A stretch of 64,000 nt of DNA from the NCBI RefSeq assembly GCF_001528665.1, contig NZ_BBYJ01000021.1:94185-158184 (forward strand), read 5' to 3'. Every line of letters starts with the position of its first letter. Position 1 is the first letter of the stretch. The position numbers and the translations under genes were made by a program. The notes beneath the pieces are model-generated. The model was not told where the DNA came from. It did not search any database and saw nothing but the letters and a program-made list of their open reading frames with translations. Source of the DNA: Microtetraspora malaysiensis (GTDB taxonomy: Bacteria; Actinomycetota; Actinomycetes; Streptosporangiales; Streptosporangiaceae). Shown here piece after piece: positions 18,639-27,131 of the stretch.

Positions 18639-20273
18639 TCACATGCTGGGCCGGGTGGAATCCGCCGTGAGGGTCATCTCGTCCACGCGCCGCATGACCT
18701 CCTGGATGTCGATGACACCCGGACGGTGCCGCCTGGCCCCGCCGCCCCGCTGCCACGGCCGCGGCCCGGCAAGCGGGCGGTACTCCACTCCGAAGGCGTC
18801 CAGCCGTTCGAGATGGCGGATGAGCCGCTCGGTGAACTCCGGCCGGGCCGGGCCTCCCGTCCAGCTCACCTCGGCGGCGGCGCAGCCGCGCGGCCAGGCG
18901 CGGTAGTCCAGCGTCCGGCCGTCGGGGATGCGCTCGCTCCAGAGCTGGAACTGCAGGCCGGAGACCCGGGCGCGCTCCGCGTCCTCCCACGTCGCGGGGG
19001 CGGGCTCGAACGCCGCCACGTCCGCGACCGTGATGGTCTCGCCGATCGCCAGCGGCTCCTCGGCCGAGGCGGCCTCGCCGTAGTCGAAGTAGAGCGGGAA
19101 GACCGGGGTCGCCACCACCTCGTGCCCGGCGGCGGCCGCGCGGCGGCCCACCGCGGCACCGCGCCACGGCATGACGATCGTGTCCTCGCGCAGCATCCCG
19201 CTGACGAACGCCTCGTCCCAGACGACCGCCCGTGTGCCGCGCTCGGCGAGCAGGTCGGCCAGCCGGCGCAGGAACCAGGCGTGCAGGTCCCCGGGCGAGT
19301 CCAGACCCAGCTCCGCCCGGTACGCCCTGATCTCGGCGGACGCCTCCCACGCGTCCAGCACGCACTCGTCCCCGCCGATGTGCAGGTACGGCACCTCGCC
19401 CAGCGCCTCGATGATCTCGTCGAAGACGGCGGCCAGGAAGTCCACGGTGCCCGGCAGCGGCGCGAGGATCGCGGGGGAGATGCCCCAGCGGTCCAGCACG
19501 TGGTGCCGCTCGCCCGGGGTCGCCCCCAGCGACGGGTACGCCGCGAGGATCGCCGAGGCGTGACCCGGCACGTCGATCTCGGGGACGACGGTCACCGCCC
19601 TCGCCCGCGCGTACGCGCCGATCTCGGCGAGGTCGCGGAGCGTGTAGTAGCCGCCGTGCGGCACCCCGTCGTAGGTCGGTTCCTCGTGGTAGAAACTGGT
19701 GATCGTCTGGGTCCGGTGCGAGCCGACCTCGTGCAGCAGCGGGTACGCCCTGCTCTCCAGCCGCCATCCCTGGTCGTCGGCCAGGTGCAGGTGGAGCCGG
19801 TTCAGCTTGTGCAGCGCGAGCAGGTCGATCATCCGCAGCACCTCCCGCTTCGGCAGGAAGTTCCGGGACACGTCGAGATGCGCGCCGCGCCAGGAGAACG
19901 CGGGGGAGTCCTCGACCCGCCCGCAGGACACCCGCCACTCGGTCCCCGGGAGCGCGACCGACCGGAACGCCTCCACCGGGAGTAGTTGCCGGAGCGTCTG
20001 CCCCGCGTAGAACGCCCCCGCCGCGTCCCCGGCCGCGATCAGCACCTCGTCCTCGCCGATCGTGAGCGTGTACGCCTCGGGTCCCAGGGCCGGGTCCCGG
20101 GTCACCCGCACCCTCGCGGACGCGTCGTCCCCGCGCCCGAGGTCGAGGACGGCGAGCGCGAGCCGTACGGGATCGACCAGGTCGGCGGGGCCCGACACGG
20201 CGGTGCCGGGCGTGAAGGCGAACGATCCCGGCGCACTCTCGGCCAGCCGTGGGCGAGGAATGAGGTGATCCAT
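18639..20273 (-). CDS. beta-N-acetylhexosaminidase (GH20)
   Basis: The 544-residue enzyme has an N-terminal GH20b domain (about 1-115) and a catalytic TIM barrel. The catalytic pair Asp302-Glu303 sits in HIGGDECVLDAWE; HLHLADDQGW (about 160) and EIDVPGHASA (about 232) are typical substrate-site strands. It releases terminal N-acetylglucosamine from chitin or murein fragments by substrate-assisted catalysis. No signal peptide is seen, so it probably acts in the cytoplasm. It follows the murein amidase gene by 54 bp, fitting cell-wall recycling. Confidence 0.94.
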   Translation of the reverse strand: MDHLIPRPRLAESAPGSFAFTPGTAVSGPADLVDPVRLALAVLDLGRGDDASARVRVTRDPALGPEAYTLTIGEDEVLIAAGDAAGAFYAGQTLRQLLPVEAFRSVALPGTEWRVSCGRVEDSPAFSWRGAHLDVSRNFLPKREVLRMIDLLALHKLNRLHLHLADDQGWRLESRAYPLLHEVGSHRTQTITSFYHEEPTYDGVPHGGYYTLRDLAEIGAYARARAVTVVPEIDVPGHASAILAAYPSLGATPGERHHVLDRWGISPAILAPLPGTVDFLAAVFDEIIEALGEVPYLHIGGDECVLDAWEASAEIRAYRAELGLDSPGDLHAWFLRRLADLLAERGTRAVVWDEAFVSGMLREDTIVMPWRGAAVGRRAAAAGHEVVATPVFPLYFDYGEAASAEEPLAIGETITVADVAAFEPAPATWEDAERARVSGLQFQLWSERIPDGRTLDYRAWPRGCAAAEVSWTGGPARPEFTERLIRHLERLDAFGVEYRPLAGPRPWQRGGGARRHRPGVIDIQEVMRRVDEMTLTADSTRPSM

Positions 20274-20327
20274 GGCTGAATCATGTCAAATCGCTCACTC
20301 CGCGCCTACGGGCCAGAGCTGGCTGGA

Positions 20328-21200
20328 TCAGGACACGTAGGTCGTGATGCCCTTCGCCAGTGCCGCCGCCGCCTTCTGGCGGAACTGCGGGTTCTTCATC
20401 TTGGCCGCGTCACCCGCGTTGCGCATGTTCCCGACCTCGATGAAGACCTTCGGGACGCTGGAGAGGTTCAACCCGCCGAGGTCGTTCCTGAAGTCCAGCG
20501 CGTTCTTCCCGATGTAGGTCGAGTACGACTGGCCGGTCCCCGAGCGGAACGCGTTCCGGACCGCGATGCCCAGCCTCCGCGAGTCGTTCACCACCGGGTC
20601 CACCGGGCCGTTGATCTTCTTCGGCATGATGATGTGGAAGCCGTGCCCGCTCGCCGGGGCCCCGTCGCCGTGGATCGAGATCACGGCGTCCGCCTTGGCC
20701 TTGTTGCCGATCGCCGCCCGCTCTGTGATGCACGGGCCGACGCCGCTGTTGCTGTCGCGGGTGAGCTTGACCGTCGCGCCCTCCGCCCGCAGCAGCTTGG
20801 CCAGCCGGGTCGAGACGTCCCAGGTGAAGGCGGCCTCGGTGTACCCGCTGTTGGTCTCGGTGCCGGTCGTGTCACACGGCTTGCGCTTGGTGAGGACGTT
20901 CACCGGCTTGTTGATGACCTCGGGACGCTTGAAGTTGCCGCCGTTGTGCCCGGGATCGACGACGATGACCTTGCCTGCGAGCGGCTTCCCGACGGGGCCG
21001 GTCGGCGCCGTGGTCGCCCGCTCGGAGACCTTCCCCGTGCCGGCCGCGGCCGTGCGGCTCTGCGGCGCGGCGGGTGCCGAGGCGGCGACCTGACCAGTGG
21101 TCGCTCCGCCTGCGACGGCCTGACCCGCCGTGCCACCGCACGCGGCGACTCCCAGCCCGGAGCAGGCAAGAATCGTGGCGATGAGTGGTCGTCTGATCAC
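20328..21200 (-). CDS. N-acetylmuramoyl-L-alanine amidase lipoprotein (Amidase_3)
   Basis: A 290-residue exported enzyme. Lipobox VAAC gives lipidated Cys21, followed by an Ala/Thr/Pro linker to about residue 85. The Amidase_3 fold has zinc ligands in VVDPGHNGG (His), GYTEAAFTWDV (Glu) and ISIHGDG (His). It cuts the amide between muramic acid and the stem peptide. The catalytic Glu near the C-terminus is in PKVFIEVGNMRN. It is transcribed ahead of the hexosaminidase, so the pair could degrade wall fragments in order. Confidence 0.93.
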   Translation of the reverse strand: MIRRPLIATILACSGLGVAACGGTAGQAVAGGATTGQVAASAPAAPQSRTAAAGTGKVSERATTAPTGPVGKPLAGKVIVVDPGHNGGNFKRPEVINKPVNVLTKRKPCDTTGTETNSGYTEAAFTWDVSTRLAKLLRAEGATVKLTRDSNSGVGPCITERAAIGNKAKADAVISIHGDGAPASGHGFHIIMPKKINGPVDPVVNDSRRLGIAVRNAFRSGTGQSYSTYIGKNALDFRNDLGGLNLSSVPKVFIEVGNMRNAGDAAKMKNPQFRQKAAAALAKGITTYVS

Positions 21201-21291
21201 GCTGAGATCCCTTCGCAGAAGTCAGCTCACCAACCTACGCGAGCTGCCCGCGTGATCAGACCGTTATGTCGGCGATGTGCGGTAAATGAGG

Positions 21292-21540
21292 TCACCAAGC
21301 AGGTTCGGTGATCTCCTGCTTCTCGAGAAGGGCGGCCAGATCGCGGGCGTCCTCGGCGTCCAGACCGAGGACCACCCGGGGCCGCCCCCACGGATGGTCG
21401 ATCGAGTGGGCGACGTAACTGGCGACCGACTCCCCGCCGACCCCGCCGCTCCGCCCTCGCGTCTCCAGCCAGTGCGCCCAGGCCCGCTCCAGTTCGGCGG
21501 CGGCCCGCTGCGCGCAGGAGACCAGTTCCGGGTCACGCAT
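21292..21540 (-). CDS. small hypothetical protein (82 aa)
   Basis: An 82-residue acidic, soluble protein without recognised domains. Its ATG is preceded by a GGGGGG ribosome site (on the minus strand, just above 21543), and codon use matches neighbouring genes. The sequence ...VVLGLDAEDARDLAALLEKQ... suggests helices and a regulatory or binding role, but I cannot name a function. It stands between the LacI gene and the amidase gene, all on the minus strand. Confidence 0.6.
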   Translation of the reverse strand: MRDPELVSCAQRAAAELERAWAHWLETRGRSGGVGGESVASYVAHSIDHPWGRPRVVLGLDAEDARDLAALLEKQEITEPAW

Positions 21541-21575
21541 GAATCCCCCCGTTGTCGCTGTGGCCGCCCACCGAG

Positions 21576-21592
21576 CGACCCGCCGGGGGTCG
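21576..21592. terminator. short GC hairpin downstream of the LacI gene
   Basis: CGACCC (21576-21581) pairs with GGGTCG (21587-21592) around a 5-base loop, between the LacI gene stop and the small hypothetical gene. The stem is short and no T-run is seen, so termination is only suggested. Confidence 0.4.
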
Positions 21593-21644
21593 GCGTCTTG
21601 CCCCGAGTCAACACCCTCGACGAGCGGACGCCGCGCCGGTTGAC

Positions 21645-22745
21645 CTAGCTTTGGGCATCGCTTGGAGCGGGCCCGGTGCTGTGCCGTACGACGATCTGCG
21701 GCGTGACCTCGCGCAACCGGCCGGACTTCCCCGGCTCGGTGATGCGCTGGCTGAGCAGGGCGGCCGCCGACCGGCCCATCGCCCGGCGCGGCTGGTCGAC
21801 GCTGGTCAGCGACACGTGGTTGACCGCGGCCAGATGGGTGTTGTCGTAACCGATGACGGACAGGTCCTCGGGCACCCGCAGGCCCAACTCATTCGCGGCG
21901 GTGAGCACGCCCATCGCGACGATGTCGTTGGCGGCGAAGATCGCGGTCGGCCTCGGTCGCCGCTCCAGCAGCGCCCTGGCGGCCCGCCGTCCGCCCTCCT
22001 CGGTGAAGTCGCCGTGCTCCACCATGATGTACGGCGCGAGCGCGTGGCGGCGCATGGCCACCAGGTAGCCCTCGCAGCGGCACCTGGCCGCCGACGACGG
22101 CGCCCCCTCGATGTGCGCGATGCGGCGGTGGCCCAGCTCGACCAGATGGTCGACCGCGAGCCGGGCGCCGAGCTGGTCGTCGTCCACCACGATGTCGACG
22201 CCGTCGAGATCGACGTCGCGCTCGCCCACCACTACGGTCGGTGTGTAGGCGGCGGCCTCGGCGAGTGTGTGGCTGGACGGGGCGACCCCCAGCAGGACCA
22301 GGCCGTCCACGCGGAGTTCGAGGAACGCCTCCACGGCCTCGTCCTCGAACGCCGGGTCCCAGCGGCCGCTGCCGATCAACAGCCGCAGGCCGTCGCCGTG
22401 CAGGCTCTCCTGCAGGCCGTCGAGGCACTCCGCGTAGAACGGGTTGTGCAGGTCGGCGACGAGCGCGCCGACGAGGTGGGTACGGCCCTCGACCAGGCTG
22501 CGCGCCACCGCGTTCGGCCGGTATCCCAGCTCTCTGGCGGCCTGTAACACCGCCTCCCTCCGGTGTTCGCTCACGTGCGGCGATCCCCGGAGCACGAGCG
22601 ACACCAGCGACTTCGAGACGCCGGCACGCTCGGCCACGTTTCGGATCGTCGGCCGTGGCCGCGGGCCGAAGCCATCGGGCAGACCCGCGGCGGGCGCGGA
22701 CACGACGGCGTGCCGGACGGTGGTCTGTATGGACGGTCCTGACAT
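21645..22745 (-). CDS. LacI-family transcriptional regulator
   Basis: A 366-residue LacI regulator. An unusual 35-residue tail precedes the helix-turn-helix TIRNVAERAGVSKSLVSLVLRG and hinge ELGYRPNAVARSLVEGRT. The sugar-binding-like core begins HLVGALVADLHNPFYAE. I chose MSGPSIQ at 22745 because GGGGAG lies 5 bases before it; another ATG is four codons upstream. No sugar transport genes are adjacent, so the regulon is unknown. Confidence 0.93.
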   Translation of the reverse strand: MSGPSIQTTVRHAVVSAPAAGLPDGFGPRPRPTIRNVAERAGVSKSLVSLVLRGSPHVSEHRREAVLQAARELGYRPNAVARSLVEGRTHLVGALVADLHNPFYAECLDGLQESLHGDGLRLLIGSGRWDPAFEDEAVEAFLELRVDGLVLLGVAPSSHTLAEAAAYTPTVVVGERDVDLDGVDIVVDDDQLGARLAVDHLVELGHRRIAHIEGAPSSAARCRCEGYLVAMRRHALAPYIMVEHGDFTEEGGRRAARALLERRPRPTAIFAANDIVAMGVLTAANELGLRVPEDLSVIGYDNTHLAAVNHVSLTSVDQPRRAMGRSAAALLSQRITEPGKSGRLREVTPQIVVRHSTGPAPSDAQS

Positions 22746-22937
22746 GGTTCTCCCCACACGATGCGCGGACGTGCACCTGTCTGACCAAACGATCGAGAAG
22801 CCGTAAGGGTACGGGTTTCTCTCGGCAACGCCCGTATTTGCCGGGTTATCCGCCTCGAAGGCGCGGGTGCGAGCCGCTCCCCGGCGGGGATACGCCGAGC
22901 ATGATCAAATCCTGCGAGGGTTCCGATCGTGCTCCGC

Positions 22938-22943
22938 TAGTCT
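22938..22943 (+). promoter_or_regulatory. -10 element of the TetR gene, leaderless type
   Basis: TAGTCT at 22938-22943 ends 7 nt before the in-frame GTG at 22951. No Shine-Dalgarno sequence precedes that GTG, so transcription probably starts at the codon itself. The -35 match is poor. Confidence 0.45.
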
Positions 22944-22950
22944 GCGGTGT

Positions 22951-23625
22951 GTGGGCGCGATATCCCGGGCGGAAAGCGACAGGAAGACCCTGGACAGGGT
23001 GGCCGTGCGACCGGTGCGCCGCCGGCTCAGCGTCGATCGGCGTCGCGAGGAGCTGATCACCGCGGCGCTGGAGCTGTTCAGCAGGCGTGAGGCCGAGGAC
23101 GTCTCGATCGACGACGTGGCCACCGCCGCTGGGGCCTCGCGAGCGCTCGTCTATCACTACTTCGGCGGCAAACAGGAGCTCTACCTCGCCTCGCTGCGCA
23201 GTGCGGCGGAGGAGCTCGAGGCCCGGCTTCGCCCCGAGGGCGCCGGGCGGCCGGTGGAGCGGCTCTCCCAGGCGCTCGGCCGATATTTCGACTTCGTCGA
23301 GGAGCACGCCGCCGGGTTCGCGGCGCTGCTCAAGGGAGGCCCGGCCAACCGGGCGGGCGAGGTGGGCGAGATCGTCGAGCACGTACGGCGGCGCCTGCTC
23401 CGGATGATCATCGACGAGATGCGGGTCGCCGATCCCGGCCCGGTGCTGCGGATCACGCTCAGATCGTGGATCGCCTCGGTGGAGACCGCGGCCCTCGACT
23501 GGCTGGAGCATCGCGACATGGAGCGGTCGGAGCTGGAACGCATGCTGGTCGACCACATGATCGCGCTACTGGAGGTCGCCGGGCGGCGCGACCACCGCGT
23601 ACGGGAGATCGTCACGGTCGAGTAG
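22951..23625 (+). CDS. TetR-family transcriptional regulator
   Basis: A 224-residue TetR protein: helix-turn-helix at about residues 32-78 (ELITAALELFSRREAEDVSIDDVA, then GASRALVYHYFGGKQELY), followed by a helical ligand domain with EHAAGFAALLKGG, common in the subgroup that controls fatty-acid or multidrug genes. The start is uncertain: GTG 22951 fits a leaderless promoter, while GTG 22999 would begin VAVRPVRRRLSVDRR. It is divergent from the LacI gene. Confidence 0.88.
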   Translation: MGAISRAESDRKTLDRVAVRPVRRRLSVDRRREELITAALELFSRREAEDVSIDDVATAAGASRALVYHYFGGKQELYLASLRSAAEELEARLRPEGAGRPVERLSQALGRYFDFVEEHAAGFAALLKGGPANRAGEVGEIVEHVRRRLLRMIIDEMRVADPGPVLRITLRSWIASVETAALDWLEHRDMERSELERMLVDHMIALLEVAGRRDHRVREIVTVE

Positions 23626-23694
23626 GCGTCCTGATCGGGATGGAAACCACCTCGGGGGGACGGTGGCGCCGGGAGGGCGGCGCCTACGGCACCT

Positions 23695-23718
23695 CCCGTG
23701 GCCCGTAGCGGCCACGGG
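23695..23718. terminator. perfect 9-bp hairpin between TetR and bldC genes
   Basis: CCCGTGGCC (23695-23703) pairs perfectly with GGCCACGGG (23710-23718) around CGTAGC. It lies between two convergent genes and can serve both directions. A GGCGCC pair at about 23665-23685 forms a second weak stem. Confidence 0.65.
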
Positions 23719-23832
23719 CGTGCGGTGCCGTGTGATGGACGCGCTCACATCGCTGGTGTCCTTGACGCGAGCGCGCCGTCTCCCCTTGACCGGCGGACGA
23801 CTTTCCCCCAGACCGGTGAACGACGCCCGGAC

Positions 23833-24036
23833 CTACTCGGAGCGCTGCTGCGGAATCCCCGCCAGCAGCGCCCGGACCTCGGTCTCCCGGTAGCGGCGAT
23901 GCCCACCCAGAGTGCGGATGGACGTCAACTTGCCCGCCTTCGCCCACCGAGTGACGGTCTTGGGGTCGACGCGGAACATGGTGGCGACCTCCGCCGGTGT
24001 GAGCAGTGGCTCGGCCTCGGGTGTACGAGCTGACAT
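23833..24036 (-). CDS. bldC: BldC, MerR-like developmental DNA-binding protein
   Basis: The 67-residue protein is almost entirely one MerR-type helix-turn-helix: LTPAEVATMFRVDPKTVTRW, then KAGKLTSIRTLGGHRRYRE. This is the sequence type of BldC, which in Streptomyces binds cooperatively to direct repeats and holds back the onset of sporulation. I start at MSARTPE (24036) because GGAGGAGAGG lies 8 bases upstream; a longer frame to 24114 has no ribosome site and is not conserved in BldC. Its presence suggests a differentiating actinomycete. Confidence 0.95.
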   Translation of the reverse strand: MSARTPEAEPLLTPAEVATMFRVDPKTVTRWAKAGKLTSIRTLGGHRRYRETEVRALLAGIPQQRSE

Positions 24037-24357
24037 GTGTGCGGCCTCTCCTCCGTTGGACCGGCGACAGCGATCCTGCGACTTGTCCTGGCGCTTGTCA
24101 CGGATGTCCCCCAATGATCCATATGTGCGGTTTCATGGATCATTTTCGGTATCACCCGATGTGACCATACAGCCACGTAACGCGATTGGCGAGCCCTCTG
24201 GGAGCAACGCCGCGACCACGTGGTGATGTCACGCTCGGTGATTCTAGCGACACGCTTCGTGGTATCGCAGTGAAAACGGCAAACTACTCAGTTCGCAGAT
24301 GTTGAGATCGAACATCCCATGACCCAATAGTGCAGGTCTGGGGGTGCGATATGGGCT
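24037..24357. other. 321-bp AT-rich spacer upstream of bldC
   Basis: This stretch holds the bldC promoter region and the end of the next minus-strand gene. A perfect inverted repeat with 10-bp arms lies at 24113-24144. A second small stem, GATGTT (24298-24303) with AACATC (24311-24316), lies 42 bp beyond the stop of the hypothetical gene at 24358 and could be its terminator. No further gene is evident. Confidence 0.5.
24113..24144. promoter_or_regulatory. inverted repeat upstream of bldC, possible operator
   Basis: AATGATCCAT (24113-24122) and ATGGATCATT (24135-24144) are perfect inverted copies separated by 12 bases, centred about 92 bp upstream of the bldC start codon. The AT-rich sequence is unusual for this genome. 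It could bind a dimeric regulator of bldC; BldC itself usually uses direct repeats. Confidence 0.5.
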
Positions 24358-25230
24358 TTAGTTGGCAGACTGGAGGCCCTGGATCGACCTCCAGCGAAGT
24401 ACGACACGCTGGTACATGGCGAAGGCAAGTTCTTCCTGACCGTTGTCCAAACCAGTGAGCGCGGCGGCAAGCTCCGCGACTGACTGGTCGGCCTCCAGCG
24501 TCTTGTCGTCCATGAGGTGGACCAGTCCGCCGTAGTCGAGCTCCACCAGCGAGTGGGGGTGGAACTCCTCCAGCCACCTGCCGATGTCCTCGAACTCGGT
24601 GTACGCGGCGGTGTCGGGCGCGTGCCTCCTGATCACCCCGAGCGCCTTGGCCACCCTCCGGCGCGACTGGGCCATCGAGGTGACGTACAGCATGGTGCGC
24701 GCGGGGGCGGCCACGGCCTGCGCCGGCTGCTCGGCGCCCTCCGCCGGCTCCCCGCCCAGCACGAGCCACCGCTCCGTCGAGTCGAAGGGGGCGAACCACG
24801 ACGTCGGCACGTGCCAGGTGCTGCTCCTGATGTGCGTGCGCAACGACGTGCCCGCACGCTTGTACCGGTCGAAGTCGTCGGCCGTCTGCTCGGCGATCGT
24901 CTGCGGCACGAACCGGTGGGCCAGCTTCACCGGGGTGCTGCCGCGGAACGTGGCGAACGACAGCCAGGACCGCAGCCGGCTCTGCCACGGGCAGACGTAG
25001 AGCACGTCCTCGACCCGGCGCAGGTAGGCGTTGCGGCTCTCCTGCTCGGGAGCGGGCGCCGGCGGGACGCCGAGGATCCTGCGGACGGCCTCGCCGTGCT
25101 CCACCCCCAGCGCGCCGGCCCGGCGCGGCCGGTCGCGGGACTCGGCGTATGCGGCCCAGATTTTCTGGTCCTGTGGGGAGAAGGCGGCCAGCGGCTCATA
25201 GACGCGGAGGTAGGCGGCATAGGGCAGCAC
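24358..25230 (-). CDS. conserved hypothetical protein next to bldC (290 aa)
   Basis: A soluble 290-residue protein beginning VLPYAAYLRVYEPLAAF. This opening and the position beside bldC and the amino-acid dehydrogenase gene are familiar from other actinomycetes, where the protein is uncharacterised. No catalytic motif is evident. Conserved-looking blocks are VCPWQSRLRSWLSFATFRG, HVPTSWFAPFDSTERWLVLG, and LVELDYGGLVHLMDD. The frame stays open to 25458, but GTG 25228-25230 is the natural start. Confidence 0.8.
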   Translation of the reverse strand: MLPYAAYLRVYEPLAAFSPQDQKIWAAYAESRDRPRRAGALGVEHGEAVRRILGVPPAPAPEQESRNAYLRRVEDVLYVCPWQSRLRSWLSFATFRGSTPVKLAHRFVPQTIAEQTADDFDRYKRAGTSLRTHIRSSTWHVPTSWFAPFDSTERWLVLGGEPAEGAEQPAQAVAAPARTMLYVTSMAQSRRRVAKALGVIRRHAPDTAAYTEFEDIGRWLEEFHPHSLVELDYGGLVHLMDDKTLEADQSVAELAAALTGLDNGQEELAFAMYQRVVLRWRSIQGLQSAN

Positions 25231-25308
25231 ACCTGAATCGTGCCATGAGGCCGGGGACCCTGGGGAGGGCCGTCTCAGCTTTTCATGATCCGACGGCTGC
25301 GGCACGGT

Positions 25309-25314
25309 TAGGCT
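25309..25314 (+). promoter_or_regulatory. candidate -10 element for the amino-acid dehydrogenase
   Basis: TAGGCT at 25309-25314 lies in the 201-bp gap before the dehydrogenase gene. The gene start at 25432 has its own AGGAG site, so this promoter would give a leader of about 110 nt. Confidence 0.35.
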
Positions 25315-25431
25315 GTGGACGGCCCGCTCCCGACCTCGGCGTCGCCCCACCCTTCGCGACGGCGGATCGGTCGGGCGGGCAGAAGGATCCGCCGTAACGG
25401 AGCGGCGGACAGAAGTGTCAGGAGCACCACC

Positions 25432-26595
25432 GTGATCGACGTCTTCGGGCTCTCCCACAAGGACAGCGGGCCCCTCAGCGTCACGACCGGAGCGGACCGG
25501 AACGAGTCCGCGACGGCATCCCCCAGCTCACCCGGCAGGCGAGGCCCCGGGCACGAGCAGGTCGTCTTCTGCTCGGACGAGCGCAGCGGCCTCTACGCCA
25601 TCATCGCCGTCTACAGCACGGCGCTCGGTCCCGCGCTCGGCGGCACCCGGTTCTACCCGTACGAGAGCGAGCAGGCGGCGCTGGCCGACGTGCTCAACCT
25701 CTCCCGCTCCATGGCGTACAAGAACGCCCTCGCGGGGCTCGACCTCGGCGGCGGCAAGGCCGTGATCATCGGTGACCCGTCCAGGGACAAGAGCGAGGCG
25801 CTTCTGCGGGCGTACGGACGGTTCGTCGAGTCGCTCGGCGGGCGCTACTACACCGCCTGCGACGTCGGCACGTACAGCGAGGACATGGACGTCGTCGCCC
25901 GGGAGTCGTCCTATGTGACCGGGCGGACCCTGGCGCACGGCGGCGCCGGCGACTCCTCGATCCTCACCTCGTTCGGCGTCTTCCAGGGCATGCGGGCGGC
26001 CGCGGAGCACGCCTTCGGCAGCCCCACGCTGCGCGGCAGGCGGGTCGGTGTCGAGGGAGTCGGCAAGGTCGGCCGCAGGCTCGTCGACCTCCTGCTGGAG
26101 GACGGCGCCGAGGTCGTGATCTGCGACGTCAACGAGGAGGCCGTCGATCTCGTACGGCGTAGCCGGCCCTCGGTGGAGGTGGTCGCCGACACCGCCGCGC
26201 TGATCGCGTCCGACATCGACGTCTACGCTCCGTGCGCGCTCGGCGGCGCGCTGAACGAGGCCACCGTCCCGCTCCTGCGCGCGCGGGTCGTCTGCGGCTG
26301 CGCCAACAACCAGCTCGCCGACCCGGGAGTCGGAAAGCTGCTGGTGGAACGCGGCATTCTGTACGCCCCCGACTACGTGGTGAACTCCGGCGGAGTCATC
26401 CAGGTGGCCGACGAGATCGAGGGTTTCAACATGGAGCGAGCCCGGGCGAGGGCCGCCCAGATCTTCGACACGACAGCCAAAATCTTCGCCCTGGCGGCCG
26501 ACGACGGTGTCCCGCCCGCGACCGCCGCGGATAGGCTGGCTGAGCGCAGAATGTCGGAAGTAGGGCGGCTTAGGGGTATCTGGCTCGGCCGCTGA
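25432..26595 (+). CDS. Leu/Val/Phe/Glu-type amino-acid dehydrogenase
   Basis: The 387-residue NAD-dependent enzyme oxidatively deaminates a branched-chain amino acid to its 2-oxo acid. The catalytic region reads [19 protein letters not shown], then [15 protein letters not shown] with the two active lysines, and [12 protein letters not shown]. The Rossmann turn is [14 protein letters not shown]. These favour leucine/valine dehydrogenase over glutamate dehydrogenase. GTG 25432 has AGGAG 7 bases upstream. Its product would feed the branched-chain 2-oxoacid dehydrogenase encoded near 45-48.6 kb. Confidence 0.92.
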   Translation: MIDVFGLSHKDSGPLSVTTGADRNESATASPSSPGRRGPGHEQVVFCSDERSGLYAIIAVYSTALGPALGGTRFYPYESEQAALADVLNLSRSMAYKNALAGLDLGGGKAVIIGDPSRDKSEALLRAYGRFVESLGGRYYTACDVGTYSEDMDVVARESSYVTGRTLAHGGAGDSSILTSFGVFQGMRAAAEHAFGSPTLRGRRVGVEGVGKVGRRLVDLLLEDGAEVVICDVNEEAVDLVRRSRPSVEVVADTAALIASDIDVYAPCALGGALNEATVPLLRARVVCGCANNQLADPGVGKLLVERGILYAPDYVVNSGGVIQVADEIEGFNMERARARAAQIFDTTAKIFALAADDGVPPATAADRLAERRMSEVGRLRGIWLGR

Positions 26596-26746
26596 CCGCT
26601 GACGCCCATACGGCGTACCGAGCGGCGCGCAAAACAGGTACGGTTATAGGCGAACGAGAGACTGGCGCCTAAAGTCAGGTGGCGCCAGTGCGCGGTGCGT
26701 TAGCGACGAGGGGTCCGGTGCGACCCCGCATGAGGGGGTCGAGCCA

Positions 26747-26977
26747 ATGGGGCGCGGCCGAGCCAAGGCCAAGCAGGTCAAGGTCGCCCGCCAGCTGAAG
26801 TACAACAGCGGCGGCACTGATCTTGAGCGTCTGCGCGCGGAGCTCGGAGTCGTGGACGAGGGCGATTCCGGCCACAGTGACGAGCATGACCCTTACGACG
26901 AGCTGGCTGATCGGTACGCCGATTACGCCATCGACGATGACGAGGGCGAGAGCAAAGACTCGTCCCGACGCCGTTAG
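26747..26977 (+). CDS. DUF3073 protein
   Basis: The 76-residue protein begins MGRGRAKAKQVKVARQLKY, the hallmark of DUF3073, a basic N-terminus followed by a strongly acidic tail (DEHDPYDELADRYADYAIDDDEGE). It is nearly universal in actinobacteria and usually found beside purM, as here. The function is unknown; the charged composition suggests nucleic-acid or ribosome contact. Confidence 0.94.
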   Translation: MGRGRAKAKQVKVARQLKYNSGGTDLERLRAELGVVDEGDSGHSDEHDPYDELADRYADYAIDDDEGESKDSSRRR

Positions 26978-27004
26978 CCGTTCCTGACAGCGTTTGAGGT
27001 GAAT

Positions 27005-27036
27005 CACCCGGCGAGGGACCCTTCCCACGCCGGGTG
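27005..27036. terminator. hairpin after DUF3073 gene
   Basis: CACCCGGCG (27005-27013) pairs with CGCCGGGTG (27028-27036), and the adjoining T27004/A27037 extends the stem to 10 bp. The loop is 14 bases. It is followed by a stronger terminator 27 bp further on. Confidence 0.6.
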
Positions 27037-27062
27037 ACTTCACGTTGTCCAGGTTCGATCGA

Positions 27063-27090
27063 GCGCCCCGGCCCAGCCGGGGCGCCTTTT
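27063..27090 (+). terminator. strong intrinsic terminator of the DUF3073 transcript
   Basis: GCGCCCCGGC (27063-27072) and GCCGGGGCGC (27076-27085) form a perfect 10-bp stem with a CCA loop, followed by CTTTT (27086-27090). A further perfect 9-bp stem, GGGCCGGCC (27098-27106) with GGCCGGCCC (27110-27118), follows and may terminate purM from the other side. Confidence 0.85.
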
Positions 27091-27131
27091 GGCGTCCGGG
27101 CCGGCCGTCGGCCGGCCCGTGATCGCCGGGA

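Noticed and set aside
27045..27062. A tRNA T-arm (GGTTCGATC) in the spacer before purM
   Set aside because: No matching acceptor, D or anticodon stems; it is next to a strong terminator.
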